Shown piece after piece: positions 12,251 to 12,423 of a stretch of DNA of 12,423 nucleotides. The position numbers and the translations under genes are program-made. The DNA comes from JBIIJL01 sp044233795 (lineage in GTDB: Bacteria; Pseudomonadota; Gammaproteobacteria; Legionellales; Legionellaceae), in contig JBIIJL010000062.1 in NCBI GenBank assembly GCA_044233795.1, positions 1 to 12,423 on the forward strand, in the 5' to 3' direction. Numbering within the stretch: position 1 is the stretch's first letter; each line of letters begins with the position of its first letter. Under the pieces are notes generated by a model. That model was given only the letters and a program-made list of their open reading frames with translations. It did not search any database and was not told where the DNA came from.

Positions 12251-12423
12251 ACCCTATATAAGTTAACGCTGACATATTTTGGCAGTATTAGCTCAAAATT
12301 TCCAGGGTATAGTATTGTGGTTTATTGCTGTTTGTTATTTCACATCAATGGAATAATATAATCAATTAGCTTTTTACTTTGACATTGATAGCTATAGACT
12401 GTATGGTGATTTTACATATGATT

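Noticed and set aside
12251..12423. Right-edge stretch upstream of the YafY gene
   Set aside because: No gene, hairpin or convincing -35/-10 pair was found; a short plus-strand frame there has no coding character.

Overview
This AT-rich window has no housekeeping backbone. It holds short accessory operons, insertion-sequence debris and two intact transposase genes. The host is probably a gammaproteobacterium of the Legionellales type (Legionella, Aquicella and relatives). I infer this from the AT-rich codon use, the leucine-rich-repeat-like protein with a C-terminal membrane hairpin, and the mix of IS66, IS1595 and IS481 elements. No rRNA, tRNA or core gene is present to confirm it.

Layout. 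1-127 is the right end of an IS66 element. 124-633 (-) is a GNAT acetyltransferase whose stop codon lies in that IS66 end. 692-1263 (-) is a HicA/HicB toxin-antitoxin pair. 1348-2247 is a decayed second IS66 transposase, which cuts into a gene whose 5' end survives at 2244-2345 (-) and looks like the start of a 2'-5' RNA ligase family protein. 2405-2749 (-) is a small conserved-looking protein without an ATG. 2795-4384 (-) is a 529-residue protein made of two tandem copies of one unrecognised domain plus a C-terminal membrane hairpin.

4743-7425 is the main discovery. It is a 2,683-bp composite transposon bounded by 186-bp inverted repeats (both are the left end of an IS1595/ISXO2-like element, about 95% identical to each other) and flanked by a perfect 8-bp target duplication, TACCACAA. 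It carries a truncated transposase start, a strong palindrome-rich promoter, a small secreted Cys-containing protein of higher GC, an orphan reverse transcriptase, and a full-length transposase. The reverse transcriptase starts inside the internal IS terminal repeat and overlaps the transposase stop by 8 nt. The transposase has Asn in place of the first catalytic Asp.

7473-8063 (+) is a protein with LRR-like segments and a membrane hairpin. Its start region contains 10-bp tandem repeats, and its -10 box lies 17 bp from the transposon end. 8090-8585 (-) is the remainder of an operon (ribbon-helix-helix protein plus a 5'-truncated gene) cut by an intact IS481 element at 8586-9618. The right third is a co-directional minus-strand block: YafY/WYL regulator, VOC protein, EVE-domain protein, GyrI-like ligand-binding protein and a second GNAT acetyltransferase. 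A palindrome in the yafY-VOC gap is the likely operator. This block looks like a small stress or detoxification cassette.
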